A stretch of 64,000 nt of DNA from Ariolimax columbianus (lineage: Eukaryota; Mollusca; Gastropoda; Stylommatophora; Arionidae): assembly GCA_036924085.1 (NCBI GenBank), contig JAVGWX010000007.1, positions 35,426,953 through 35,490,952 of the forward strand, written 5' to 3'. Within the stretch, counting starts at the first letter, position 1. Each line of letters opens with the position of its first letter. Under the pieces are notes generated by a model, which saw only the letters and a list, made by a program, of their open reading frames with translations, made no database searches and was not told where the DNA came from. Positions 1 to 10,180 of this stretch are shown here, one piece after another. A program made the position numbers and the translations under genes.

Positions 1-15
1 TGATACCCACAGGGG

Positions 16-250
16 GGGGACGGCGTGGCCTAGTGGTTAAGTGACACGGCTCACAACCAGAAGGTGCTGGGTTCGATCCCCATCACAGCACCGGCCGTTA
101 CCCCGGGGAAGCAAACCCTTAGAAAATGCAGGAGGAAGCAGACCCTTACATAAAATGCATGCTGAAGTCGGATGCACTGGGCCGACAGGCGCAAAATAAA
201 AACGCAGTGCAACGCACACCGCCTTTGGGGATTAGAGAAATAAGGCGAAC

Positions 251-285
<35 letters not shown>
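16..285 (+). mobile_element. tRNA-derived SINE, family 1, full copy with TSD
   Basis: The head ggggacggcgtggcctagtggttaag carries a pol III A box, and ggttcgatccc is a perfect B box. A unique body of about 170 bp and a 3' poly-A run (about 254-285) follow. The insertion is flanked by a 13-bp direct repeat, atacccacagggg, at 3-15 and 286-298. It is the youngest-looking copy together with the one at 32155. Non-coding; moved by a LINE partner (known biology of SINEs). Confidence 0.9.
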
Positions 286-289
<4 letters not shown>

Positions 290-298
290 CCACAGGGG

Positions 299-1134
299 AG
301 AGAAAATTGGGATGACCAAAAATCAGCACTTGGCCAATAACGGTGGAAAAGAAGGCCAATGCAAATGTAATCTCATGGGCTGGAGATCAAGAAGACGGCT
401 CAAGTAGGAATTAGTGGCGACATCTGTTGCAGTTGTAAGTCATATGTTCCAAGATGAACCAGGAGTAAATATGTTGAGTGGAAGCTGATTGTCCTATTTG
501 ATTAATGACTTATAAATGTTAACTGCTGATTGATACCAAGTTCTATGAACACACTCCATTTGTTTAAATCCTTTGTACTTAAATTCTTCTTTGTTCATAA
601 TTTTATATTATATATAGGTTTTGAAAGACTGTTTTTGCGGAATTCACTCATGCTGAGCTAGTTTCAACTCATGATGACATTTCTTAAGTGGCAGATTACA
701 GTGGCACTTCTTACATCTTGAAGTGTACTTGACAAGGTGGACAGGGGTCCTCCTGACTGTAGTGCAATGCAAGGGTTTCTAGTAAGCTCACCAGTAAGGG
801 GATTTAAAAAATAGAAGTCAAGTGCAATAGAAGTCAAGTGCAATTAAAACTAAGTAGGTAGTATCAGTTGTTCTGTCCAATAATTACTGTTGAAAGGAGA
901 GACACATGGCTGCACATTGTATCCTGCTACAGTTATAGTACAGCAGTGTTTGGAGCCTTGAGCTGACTGCTGCTTTTTGTTGGAGTCATTAGTGTGAATC
1001 TCTGATGGTGAATGAGCAAGAAGAAGAAACCCAGGCTGACATAAATAAGGCCTTCAGTGCCAGAAAGGCAAGCACACTGTGAGTCAGAGAAATGTTTTAC
1101 AAATATTGTAATAGCTAAGTTAAATCACTCAACT
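299..1134. other. Intron, nothing recognised
   Basis: AT-rich non-coding sequence between SINE and repeat. No exon with the spectrin pattern and no transposon motif seen on either strand. Confidence 0.6.
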
Positions 1135-1335
1135 GTTACCGGAGCTCGGAAAAGGAGCAAAGAAAAATAACAGTATAACCTACCAGTCTAGTCATATGAG
1201 GCAACAACCCCATCTTGCAGAAACTTTTAAGCCATAAAAACTTCAACGGATATAGAGGCGTAAATGTTTAATTACTTGTATTTGTTGAAGACCATGCTCC
1301 ACAGTTTCCAGCAGATGGGGCTCGAAAGCCTAGGA
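1135..1335 (+). repeat. Low-copy repeat shared with 29157-29396
   Basis: Blocks aaaggagcaaagaaaaataa, gtataacctaccag, acttcaacggatatagaggc and catgctccac recur in the same order at 29157-29396. About 200 bp, no coding potential; type unknown. Confidence 0.55.
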
Positions 1336-1528
1336 AGGCAGCTCATCTAGGAGAAAGAAAACTGATTTCAAACCACCTGAAGGCTTGCAGATAAGATACT
1401 GGCATATCTTGTCAGGTTTTGTCAGATATGGCTGTGTAACCTGTTTTCTGATAATTCTGAAGGTTGGTCAGCGTCTACCAAACCTGACAACCGACGATGT
1501 GCTAAGGAGCACACCAAGAGGATATTTC

Positions 1529-2176
1529 TTCTTCTTCTGCATTCGTTCTCAATCTCCCGCTACCAAGCCCTGAACAGGGCTTAGCAAGTAGCAGGGTGTA
1601 GTTTGGAGAACGGTATGCATTGTGTCGCTAGTTTCTGCGATATTTGCACCTTTCAGTCTGACAAATTCGTCTTCGGCGGGGCAAGAGGATACAATACCTT
1701 ATCCTAGAGCGAGGAAAGGCAACCTCAGCTGAGTGTTGTAGGGCAGACCAGGCCCTTAGCCTTGGTTGGCGGCTGGTCTAGGAGTGAAGTCCCGACAGGC
1801 GAACAGATAAAGCATTGCTCTGCTGATTCGGCAGCTTCTGCAGTTTGCCTTGTTCCAAATGTATTGGCATCACCTTTCCCTTGGAGCAAACAAGGCAGAC
1901 CGAGAGAGGGACCATACTGCAAGGGCAACACATGGTCTCTATATTTCTGCCCGGGCTTTGTGCTAAAAGCACAATCACTATCATCTGACAGGACAAAAAA
2001 GAGCCAATGATGACTCTGCCAAAGACGGATGTGTCGGACCTAAAGGTGCAAATATCACAGTCAAGCTGTAAACTAGCGACACAATGCATTCCATTCTCCT
2101 GACTACATTCTGCTACTTGCAAAGCCCTGTTCAGGGCTTGGTAGCGGGAGATTAAAAGCGAACGAAGAAGAAGAAG
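1529..2176. repeat. Element with ~150-bp inverted ends and GAA-rich tails
   Basis: Bases 1529-1680 and 2020-2176 are inverted copies of each other (shared blocks: aatctcccgctaccaagccc, tgaacagggctt, atgcattgtgtcgctagtt, atttgcacctt). Each arm ends outward in gaagaagaag. The 340-bp centre (1681-2019) has no convincing ORF. Either a foldback transposon or two copies of a GAA-tailed retroposon in inverted orientation. A single arm occurs alone at 19979-20142. Confidence 0.75.
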
Positions 2177-2224
2177 TTGTACATATCTGAAACCTTATTT
2201 GACTCTTTTACTTTTGGGTGTTCA

Positions 2225-2765
2225 GTTCAAATATGATCTCCACATTGTACCAGCTGGCGTAGATCTCCAACATTATGTCTTTTGCCATGATGATGCAATA
2301 TGTCAGACTTGTATCCATCGTATGTTTTAATCCTCCCACTTATAGCATTGCTTACCCCTGGGACAATTTGCCATCCACCTTTCCTATCAATATTGTTCTG
2401 TCTTTTGATGTGACCAAAATAGCTAACTTTCTGACTTTGATTTCGTTCATCGGTTCTCTTTACACCTCCAATTTCTTTAAGACTTGTTTTTTTTCCTTCA
2501 TTTCTTTCGATCAGATGCGCCCCATTCTTCTTTATATTCACATTTCAAACTCAACAAACTTGCCCAACTGTTTATTGATTGTACACATTTCTGCACCATA
2601 CAGTAACGATGAGCATACATAACACATGATTATTCTTATTTTTAATTTGTGAGTAGCTTGCTTGGATGTCACTATATGATTTATGTTAGTGTCAACAGAT
2701 TTGTTCATCCCTAGTCTCGTCTTGATTTCTATTTCAAAACGCACAAAAAAAGAAAACAAACAGCA
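2225..2765 (-). pseudogene. LINE reverse transcriptase C-terminal remnant
   Basis: Reverse-strand pieces: IEIKTRLGMNKSVDTNINH, IIMCYVCSSLLYGAEMCTI, then SYFGHIKRQNN. This is the order (E-I-R-I, LLYGAE-W-T, F-GHI-R) found after the RT core of several LINE clades. Broken by frameshifts. Confidence 0.68.
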
Positions 2766-2816
2766 TGCTGAAATGCAGAAGTCAAAGAATCAATACATAT
2801 TTGAAAAGAATCTCTA

Positions 2817-3053
2817 GGGGACGGCGTGGTTAAGTGGCACGGCTCACAAACCAAAGGTGCTGGGTTCGATCCCCATCACAGCATCGGCCGTTACCCAGGG
2901 GAAGCAAACCCTTAGAAAATGCAGGAGGAAGCAGACCCTTACATAAAATGCATGCTGAAGTCAGATGCACTGGGCCGACAGGCGCAAAATAAAAACTACA
3001 GTGCAACGCACACCGCCTTGGGAAATAGAGAAATAAGGCGAACGAAAAGAAAA
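2817..3053 (+). mobile_element. tRNA-derived SINE, family 1, with TSD and A-box deletion
   Basis: Same family as the element at the window start, but 'cctagt' is missing from the A box, so pol III transcription is probably impaired. The tail is a mixed A/G run. The 13-bp target duplication aaaagaatctcta is at 2804-2816 and 3054-3066. Confidence 0.9.
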
Positions 3054-3119
3054 AAAAGAATCTCTATAAGACAAAGCTAATGTTCAAGATGCAAGAAGAT
3101 TATATTACTGATCAAATAG

Positions 3120-3420
3120 CAAGATACTAATTAAATAATAGAATATTGACAATTGTTAAGTTAGAATCATGGAAGAAATATGCAGATATGCAACAATTTC
3201 TAAGGGAATGTGATGCCATGTTATCCGTCAAGACCTTTGAGCTCCCTGCATAGATCTTTAAGATATATTTGTCACATCTATTTATCCATTGCTGTTCAAT
3301 GGCAGAAATCAGCCATTTTACATCACTAAAGGTAGAATTCAACACAGAAGGCAAAGAACCTAACTCAGTACATGAACCACTCTTTGCAGACAACTAAAGC
3401 CTAATATGTTGATGTTTGTC
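3120..3420 (-). pseudogene. LINE RT fragment
   Basis: Nucleotide similarity to 55436-55590 (shared blocks ggctttagttgtctgcaaa, tgaattctacc, gaacagcaatgg) shows this is the FADD-motif region of the LINE family seen at 55320-56700. Too decayed for a continuous translation. Confidence 0.55.
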
Positions 3421-3800
3421 CATCGTTTCCCAAGAGGACCACATTGTCGTCTGTGAATCCTGGAGTGGGTTCATAGGTGGCTGATCAAACCAATCCGAGC
3501 TTGTAAGCGTCGTGTCACACTGAGGGCAGAGAAACACTGTCAGACAGAGGCAACTCTTCTCTTGCCTTTTGTGTCACTTGTCTCCGTGCAACTGCCTTCA
3601 TTCTTGTCTACCCCATATGTATCGTGCCAGAAGAGATTTTACTACGCCGGCCAGATCTACCAGCAGCAATGTTCTCCTGATTATCAGGGTCAATGTCACA
3701 GTTCTTCAGTGAGGCTTTCAAAATGTCTTTGTAACGTTTTATTTGGCCACCGAGAGCTCGCTTGCCTGACTCAAGCTCACCATAGAAAATTCCATAGAAT
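3420..3800 (-). pseudogene. RTE-like LINE 3' end
   Basis: The reverse strand reads ELESGKRALGGQIKRYKD, ILKASLKNCDIDPDN, then further on CPQCDTTLTSS. The G-K-R-x-G-G-Q-x-K-R-x-K-D block and a terminal zinc-finger-like CxxC are features of RTE-type LINE C termini. The same region is seen on the + strand at 46540-47520. Confidence 0.62.
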
Positions 3801-3861
3801 ATTTTTCAAAGCGTAATATACGAGAACAAAGACAAGACTGCAAAATAATTTTGTTGCTATT

Positions 3862-4086
3862 TTGCTTATTTCTCCATTCCACAAGGCGGTGTGCGTACTA
3901 TTTTCGTTGTGCCTGTCAGCCCAGTGCATCCGACTTCAGCATGCATTTTATGTTAGGATCTGCTTCCTTCTGTATTTCTAAGGGCTTGCTTCCCGGGAAG
4001 ACTGCCGGTGCTGTGATTGGGGAGCGAACCCAGCACTTTCGGATTATGAGCTGTCTCACTTAACCACTAGCTTATGCCGTTCCCAC
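3862..4086 (-). mobile_element. tRNA-derived SINE, family 1, diverged reverse copy
   Basis: The reverse complement matches the family 1 body (ttcagcatgcattttatgt, cttaaccactag). The B box is mutated (gggttcgctcccc). More diverged than the copies at 16 and 32155, so older. No clean target duplication seen. Confidence 0.85.
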
Positions 4087-4129
4087 AAAATCGTATAAAT
4101 TCACCTGGAACAGTCTGTGAAAGATGTAA

Positions 4130-4800
4130 TAAGAAGATTAGCACATCAAAGGCAGAAGCTATGATGATTGACAAGAAGACCAGGTTCACTTTAACATACA
4201 TATAAACAATACTAAACTGAAACGACCAAAGAGTTCAAGTTCCTGGGAAGCCTTTTTACAGAAGATGGAAGGCTTGATAGAGAAATTATAGAAAAATACC
4301 AGAAACCTCTGTCATGACTTATAAACTGTTACCACTACTAAGCAACTGGACATCAGGTTGGTCACAAAGCAACAACTGGTAAACAGTATATTTATGCTAA
4401 ATGTCTGTTTCAATGTTAGATTTTGTCCTTATTTAAGGCACAGGAGACGAAAATTATTATTGTGAAATGAAATGTCTTAGAAAAGCTGTTAATTCCACCA
4501 GAATAGACGGAGTGGGAAATGATAACAATAGAAATGTGAGAACTTCTCCTTTTGCTTTCTTGCCATGGCAAGACATAAAATAAGATTGCTTGCTCATCTT
4601 ATGAGAATGCAACCTGATCAACTACCACTGCACACATATAACACAAGAATTAGAGTGCATGAAGAAATCCATGGGACAGATGGATCGATGATAGAACAGA
4701 AATACTACAACTACACAGGCTTACAGTGACCAACACAACACACTTGTCTCAAAAATGGCGACTCAAGTTTCACCACGACACTCAATGATACAAAGTGGAC
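4130..4800 (+). pseudogene. LINE 3' remnant, same family as 5160-6006
   Basis: Translates in patches as KEFKFLGSLFTEDGRLDREI (about 4210-4290) and ARHKIRLLAHLMRMQPDQL (about 4568-4625). This matches the opposite-strand remnant at 5160-6006 and the one at 30345-30690. Many stops and frameshifts. Confidence 0.65.
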
Positions 4801-4892
4801 AAAGTAAAATAAATGACCCATTTCAATTGTTGGTCAAGAAAAGCTAGCCTTCTATTGATATTCCTATATTCCTTTTGCATTTCATTGAATAG

Positions 4893-5045
4893 GCTGTTCA
4901 ACAAGATGTGCTGTCTTATCAGAGGGTGATTGAGAGCATCAGTGAAAAAGCCAGCACTCTTGTACAAACAAGTAGAGATTCAGAACTTGCCAAGTTTATT
5001 TCTCACACGGGATCAATCTACAAGAAACTATGTGCTATTGCCAAG
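4893..5045 (+). CDS. SYNE1: Nesprin-1-like spectrin-repeat exon, unit 1 exon type a
   Basis: Internal coding exon of 51 codons, phase 0 at both ends, with acceptor ttgaatag and donor gttagt. It encodes AVQQDVLSYQRVIE... ending KKLCAIAK: the second half of helix B, a loop carrying TSRDS, and helix C of a spectrin repeat. The same 51-residue exon recurs four more times in the window, which supports both boundaries. The exon expected before it (linker plus helix A) was not found in the 4.9 kb upstream, so the gene continues left of the window. The nesprin-1 assignment comes from the repeat signature; another giant spectrin-repeat protein is possible. Confidence 0.85.
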
Positions 5046-5159
5046 GTTAGTAATAATGATAGTATTGTTGGAATAGGCTGTAATGAGAGAACATTCTTAG
5101 AACATATCAGCATACTACTATATGTTGTATAAATTATACAAGGTTTGCATTTGGCATTG

Positions 5160-6006
5160 CTTCTTTTTCTCATCTCACTTTCTACTGGGTTGTAGCCCAG
5201 TGTCATGGTATGTATTTATCTTTCGCCTCTCTTGTGGCCCGAGTAACATTTTTCCTCATTTAATGGCAGGTTTAGTTTACATTGTCTATCCATCTTTTCC
5301 TCTGTCTACCTTACGCCCTTCTTCCAGATGTTTTCCTGCAGAAGGTTGCATGAACAATGTGATCTGGTTGCATTCTCACAATGTGGTCTGGTTGCATTCT
5401 CACAATGTGATCTGGTTGCATTCTCATAATGTGATCTGGTTGCATTCTCACAATGTGATATGGTTGCATTCTCACAATGTGGTCTGGTTGCATTCTCACA
5501 ATGTGGCCTTACCAATTCATTCTTTGTTGCTCAATATACTGTAACAAGGTAATTGTTCCAACCGTCTCCAGAAGAATCATATTTGTGATTCTGTCTCTTC
5601 TAGTGTTGTTAGTAACCTTTCGTAGGCACCTCATTTCGCAGGTGGCCAACTATTGTTCCTGGGTCTTATTCAATGCCCATGTCTGGCACTAGTAGCACAG
5701 GGTTGGGGTGAAGATATTATTTATCATCTGCTTTTTTGCTTGGAGGGAAATTTTAGGGTATCTTAGTAGTCGAGCCAGCTGGTAAGTGACAGCGTTTGCC
5801 CTCAGCACTCTCATTTCTATCTCTAAATCGAGTCTGCCATCTTCAGTAAAAACAGTTTTCAAATACCTACATTCTTGTACCTTCTTTATATTTGTTTCAT
5901 TCACATGGATATCAAGTGGGGTGTGCTTTCTACCTATATTCATAGTCTCTGTTTTCGATGTGTTGCTATGGCATTGCATTTCTTGAAATTTGTCTAATGT
6001 TAACAA
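5160..6006 (-). pseudogene. LINE reverse transcriptase 3' remnant
   Basis: The reverse strand reads NTSKTETMNIGRKHTPLDI, ECRYLKTVFTEDGRLDLEIE and NIFTPTLCY, typical of the RT thumb region of non-LTR retrotransposons, then degraded C-terminal text with GRQRKRWIDNV near 5290. Between them the RMQPDH segment has expanded into a minisatellite (5356-5506). No intact ORF; the family is shared with 4130-4800. Confidence 0.75.
5356..5506 (-). repeat. 24-bp minisatellite derived from LINE coding sequence
   Basis: Six full units plus a partial one of aatgtgatctggttgcattc-tcac. On the - strand each unit is 8 codons, VRMQPDHI, an expansion of the RMQPD motif of the LINE in which it lies. Units differ at 1-2 positions. 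Confidence 0.93.
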
Positions 6007-6031
6007 AAATGTTGTGAACTTTGTTTCACAG

Positions 6032-6196
6032 GAGCGTGTATCTCAGTACGAGTCATTTGTTGGAGAGCATCAACAATACAATGATCTGTCTAGTTTCTGC
6101 ACTGACTGGCTTAACACGCTCCAAGAGAAGCTGTTAGCTTGCTCGGATGTCACTGGAGATAAAAATGCTATCCAGAATCGACTTGACAAAATTCAG
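6032..6196 (+). CDS. SYNE1: Nesprin-1-like spectrin-repeat exon, unit 1 exon type b
   Basis: A 55-codon phase 0 exon with acceptor ttgtttcacag and donor gtaaga. It holds the linker, helix A with the core tryptophan (CTDWLNTLQEKL), the loop SDVTGDK and the first half of helix B (NAIQNRLDKIQ). The C-(S/A)-D-x-x-G-(D/E)-(K/R) loop is shared by nearly all type b exons. It lies directly downstream of a LINE remnant on the opposite strand, whose end is only about 25 bp from the acceptor. Confidence 0.87.
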
Positions 6197-7150
6197 GTAA
6201 GATTCTAATACCCTAGCTCATGTTTTGAAGCTGTGAGAATCTAATGTTTGTGAACATTAGCTATCAAGTTTTGATGGAAAGTGCTTGGAAAAAAAAACTA
6301 AAATGACAATTTGTTGCTTGAAAGTATAGAGCTCTGCCGAGGAGATACCTCAGCCATTTAAATCTTTGTGCCTATTTGAGATTGCTGTAGAAAAAAAAAT
6401 AAGAAGGCATCTATTGCTACTGCAATCACTTCATGTTATCTATCCATCAATTGTATCATCATAGACTAGACACGTTCTTGTAAAGTGATTCTTGCAAATA
6501 CTTCGATGCAAAGAGCACGTTTTATTGTGTAAAATAAATGTTGTCATTGTTTTATGTATAATTGTGTTTATGTTTTGCTTTCTCAGTTCTAACTTCACTT
6601 TATGTCTTGTAACATAGTTTTGTTAGGAAATATTTGCAGTGACCTACTTTCACTTGTGTGCAGAAATGTCATTCTATAGAAGAGAAGGCACACATAGATT
6701 TACATAGAAAAACTTTATAAATCAGGTTTGGTAAATTGTTATCCATCTGTGTGGGCTGCCTAAAATGTTAATCTGAATTTTTGCAGACATTTTATCACTT
6801 ACAATTAATGGAATACATCTTTTTGCATATTCATATTTGAAATGTTAATTGTGTGATAACTGTCACCAACCATCATGTTTATCTCAGCCTTCAGCCAATT
6901 TTGGTTTGTTTTAGTCATATTATTGTGCTTGATGGATGAGTTGTTTCTCTTTCCAATGAACAGCAACATTATGTAAGTGAATCCCATTTGCTTCTCCTCT
7001 ATGTTAGTTGGCACAGTTTACAGAATACAATTGTGTAATCTTTTGCCTTATTATATCCAGACATACTGTATCTGAGCACTGACTTTATTTTGTTTTGTTT
7101 CTTCTGTGGATTTGTTTTTTTAAATGGATAAACTTCATTGTTATATAACT
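6197..7150. other. Intron, nothing recognised
   Basis: AT-rich sequence with no repeat or motif identified; ends at a LINE tail fragment. Confidence 0.6.
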
Positions 7151-7154
7151 TCAA

Positions 7155-7420
7155 ACTATAATTGCGGATTTTTGGACACGTCAAACGACACAACGAACTG
7201 GAGAGAGTGGATATGGAAGGCTTGGTCACTGGGTAGAGAGGCAGGGGCCGATCGAGAAGACGATGGACCCAGGACATCAAAAGAGACGCTAGATTTGACC
7301 TTGGAGCAGGCCGGAAAACTGGCGAAAGATAGAATTTCCAACAGACAGGATGTCATGAGAGGGACGTTCTACAAAGGACATGATGGTGATATTTCCATTT
7401 CTGGAGTTCACTGAGAGGAT
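7155..7420 (+). pseudogene. LINE C-terminal remnant
   Basis: One frame gives CGFFGHVKRHNELERVDMEG, then RGRGRSRRRWTQDI, the same tail as the - strand LINE at 48350-50110 (YFGRIKRHNLERTEMEGIV). Short and disrupted. Confidence 0.65.
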
Positions 7421-8022
7421 TTACACTAGTGAGGAATAAAGGCAGCTTACCACTGCAGTCACCATGCAGCATGCAGGTTAGGTTTCTTTGTAAACTGTAA
7501 TAGAAAAAGAGCCTTAGCTTCACCAAGGTTTTGAATTCGTGCCAACGTGGTTATGAAGCCAGAATGCTAATGCTCTATGTAAATACAAATGTTGAACATG
7601 ATTGAGAAAGTGTTATCACTTTAGTATAAGTTTATCGCTTACCTTTGAATTCACACAGACATACTGTACCTGAGCACCTAGTGTATTCTTCAAAATAAAT
7701 AAATCAGCACCTAGTTCATTATCATTTTTTTTTCTGTGTGATAGGATAGTTGGATTGCTCTTTTGTTTTTTTACATTTTATTTAAAATAAATAAGCAGCA
7801 GTTTTAGGTAAGTGTATACCTGTTATAGAAGTGTGCACCGTTTCATAGTTCTAGGATGTAATCTTTGACCTCTGGTGTGATAGATCTGAGCATTTATTTT
7901 CCTGCATGTTTTGTTTCACATACTTTTAATATGTTTGTAGGAAGTTACATTTAAGACAGTGACTTTAGTTACGGAACATATCTTTCCCATTTTTCTCCTC
8001 TCTCTCCATGAAAAGAAATCTA

Positions 8023-8298
8023 GAAAGGTTAAGGTAGGTCCCATGGCAACAATTGCCGTCAGGGATGAAGATAACTCTTTATGGACTAAGCCACAGCCTA
8101 TGTGAGGTGGTGGTGGGTAGTTGCCTTCCTTGCTGTTTATACCTTCCCCGATTCTTACATCTGGGTCGACTGAAGGAGCGGTCGTACTAGGAACAAACCA
8201 CCCCCTGATTTGTTTCTGTTCCTTCGTGATTTCGAACCCTGGCGCAGTGTAATCCCAGTTTAAGCAAGCCAGTTCACTGTTGACTAGGCTACACACTT
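8023..8298 (-). mobile_element. tRNA-derived SINE, family 3, with 16-bp TSD
   Basis: The reverse complement starts gtgtagcctagtcaacag (A box-like) and contains cagggttcgaaatcac (B box). The 276-bp insertion is bracketed by catgaaaagaaatcta at 8007-8022 and 8299-8314. The body includes cagtcgaccca, which also occurs in the SINE-like repeats at 37190 and 43120, so these may be one broad family. Confidence 0.82.
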
Positions 8299-8559
8299 CA
8301 TGAAAAGAAATCTACATATTATTTAATTCATAATTTTTCTAAATATTGCATTCTTTATCTTTACAAAAGTATTCACACACACTATATTCAGTTCTCTTTG
8401 TGATTTTCTTGTTCCTTTAGAAGCATGTGAACTCCACTGGAGTTGGATTGAATGCAGAAACACTGCACCAAAGCACATTACGTTTTCCAACAGAGGCTTA
8501 TTTCTGTAAGGCTGGGAATTGGTGGCTGTCATTCTCTTTAAACTCCTTTGTCCGTTTTA

Positions 8560-8935
8560 CACCATACTATGTAGGAGATCTATGCAATGCTGCAGGCGGC
8601 ACTACTGAGATGGGCTGGGCACCTTGTGTGCATGCCAGATGCAAGACTGCCAAAGAGACTCCTGTACGATGAGCTTAGGGAAGGCTGGCGAAAAGGAGGT
8701 CGCCCAAAAATCCGATTTTAGGACAGCCTGAAGGATACTCTGAGATGCTGTCACATAGATGAAGACAACTGGGAGAGCATCGCGGAAAACAGATTGGACT
8801 GGAGAAGTACAGTAAACTCAGGTGTTACTGAAGGGGAGAGTCAACTGTATACAGACAGCACAAATCAAACCCCTGATTCAGAAGGAAAGAGCAGACAAAC
8901 TACCGTCACCAGCAGTAGTCATCATTGACAAAGAT
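8560..8935 (+). pseudogene. RTE-like LINE C-terminal remnant
   Basis: ALLRWAGHLVCMPDARLPKR, LLYDELREGWRKGGRPKIRF, a stop, DSLKDTLRCCHID, WESIAENRLDWRS. This order is the standard C-terminal tail of RTE-like reverse transcriptases. One in-frame stop within the tract. Confidence 0.7.
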
Positions 8936-9046
8936 GAACAGTTATCATGTAGGATGTTGCGGACCTGTTAGTTGCTCCTCATGTCAGGTACTAGGTTTCA
9001 TGAGCTGCTGTAACACAATTCTCTTCTGTCTTCTTAACTTTCAAAT

Positions 9047-9112
9047 GAATGATCAACTGAATGCACAATATTCATCAACTGATTGCATAATATTCATCAA
9101 CTGATTGCATAA
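9047..9112. repeat. Short 22-bp tandem repeat
   Basis: Three consecutive units of roughly aatattcatcaactgattgc-at, the first diverged (gaatgatcaactgaatgcac). AT-rich intron DNA. Confidence 0.8.
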
Positions 9113-9357
9113 TATTTTGTACTCTAGCTTGATTTTATAATAAATGATAAAGCGCTTTCATTATTGGCATTGTTTGCACGCTGAGATGTCAAAGTTTAGA
9201 AATATGCTTTTATATCAAATTTCTTCATGTCAAATAAAGTTATGCCTGCAGAAATCATGTATCATCACTATTAAGCATTTTGAATACAAGGTCTCATTTT
9301 TTTTTTTTCTGTAGATACTGATACATGACTGAATTGATATTCCTAACTTAGTTGGTG

Positions 9358-9475
9358 ATAGGTTAAATGGGACATATAAGTGTATATTTTAGTTTGAATG
9401 TCACAATTAAGTGTATATTTAAGGTTAAATGTGACATATAAGTGTATATTTTAGATTAAATGTTACATATAAGTG
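9358..9475. repeat. Diverged ~34-bp tandem repeat
   Basis: About three to four copies of ggttaaatgtgacatataag followed by tgtatatttta with substitutions. Confidence 0.8.
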
Positions 9476-9528
9476 TGCAAACCAGCTTTATATAGACAGC
9501 AATTACAAGGGCAGGAAACAACCATGCT

Positions 9529-9585
9529 TTTAACCTATTGTCTTTATACTGGTTTTGAAGAATCCGCAGAGTCTGTATACAACCC
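9529..9585 (-). repeat. CR1 3' tail fragment
   Basis: The stretch gtctttatactggttttgaa, then cgcagagtctgtatacaacc, matches the terminal 3' region of the CR1 copies at 16680-16720 and 34468-34520. A 5'-truncated CR1 insertion or remnant, directly followed by repeat family X. Confidence 0.7.
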
Positions 9586-9594
9586 GTTTCTTGA

Positions 9595-9826
9595 ATGGTG
9601 GTTAACAGACGTGCGAGTCTATCTTAATAGACTCAGACACTAGAGCAAAGTATATCTGCAGCCGGTTAGGCACCATCTAATTTATGCTGCTCTATACAAA
9701 CCACCTTTCCATGGCTAGTGTTATGCCATATCACACAGTTAGTCACGTCATACTACATGCTCTCTGTGGGTCAGTGGTACTGTTCCTGTCTTTGTCATAC
9801 ACAGAGATCTCAGTGAACCACTAGGT
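9595..9826 (+). repeat. Interspersed repeat family X, partial copy
   Basis: Shares ggtggttaacagacgtgcgag, aatagactcagacactagagc, atgctgctctatacaaacc and tttgtcatacacagagatct with the long copies. The palindromic left third is missing. It directly follows a CR1 3' tail fragment. Confidence 0.75.
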
Positions 9827-9980
9827 GAACAAATAAGCAGCAAACATATAATACATAGATTTATACTGGAACAAGTAACCAGTTTCTTCAATCTTGGAAA
9901 CACAATAATATAAGTTAGCAGATATCATGCATTGATAAAGTAGAAAGAAGAATGGTCAAAAACTACCTTCATCGGAAATA

Positions 9981-10180
9981 TAGTGCATAAAGTCTACATA
10001 AATGACTTACAGATTAACTGTTTACATAAATGCATAAATTATTATATTTTTGTCTGCCTTGGACACCTGCCTAAAATATAAAGTGCATAAAGTCTACATA
10101 AATGACTTACAGATTAACTGTTTACATAAATGCATAAATTATTATATTTTTGTCTGCCTTGGACACCTGCCTAAAATATA
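9981..10180. repeat. Exact 100-bp tandem duplication
   Basis: Bases 9981-10080 and 10081-10180 are identical except the first base (t/a). Unit begins agtgcataaagtctacataa and ends cacctgcctaaaatata. Non-coding. Confidence 0.95.

Noticed and set aside
1..4892. Upstream nesprin exon (type d) preceding the one at 4893
   Set aside because: No frame with the two-tryptophan helix A pattern and splice sites was found; it is presumably left of the window.
5306..5544. Open frames with repeated CENATRPH or HSHNV peptides read as a repeat protein
   Set aside because: They are frames of a 24-bp minisatellite inside a LINE remnant; no gene context or splice signals.
7490..7580. tRNA-like sequence on the - strand
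   Set aside because: Only loose resemblance to tRNA arms; no proper B box and no convincing cloverleaf.
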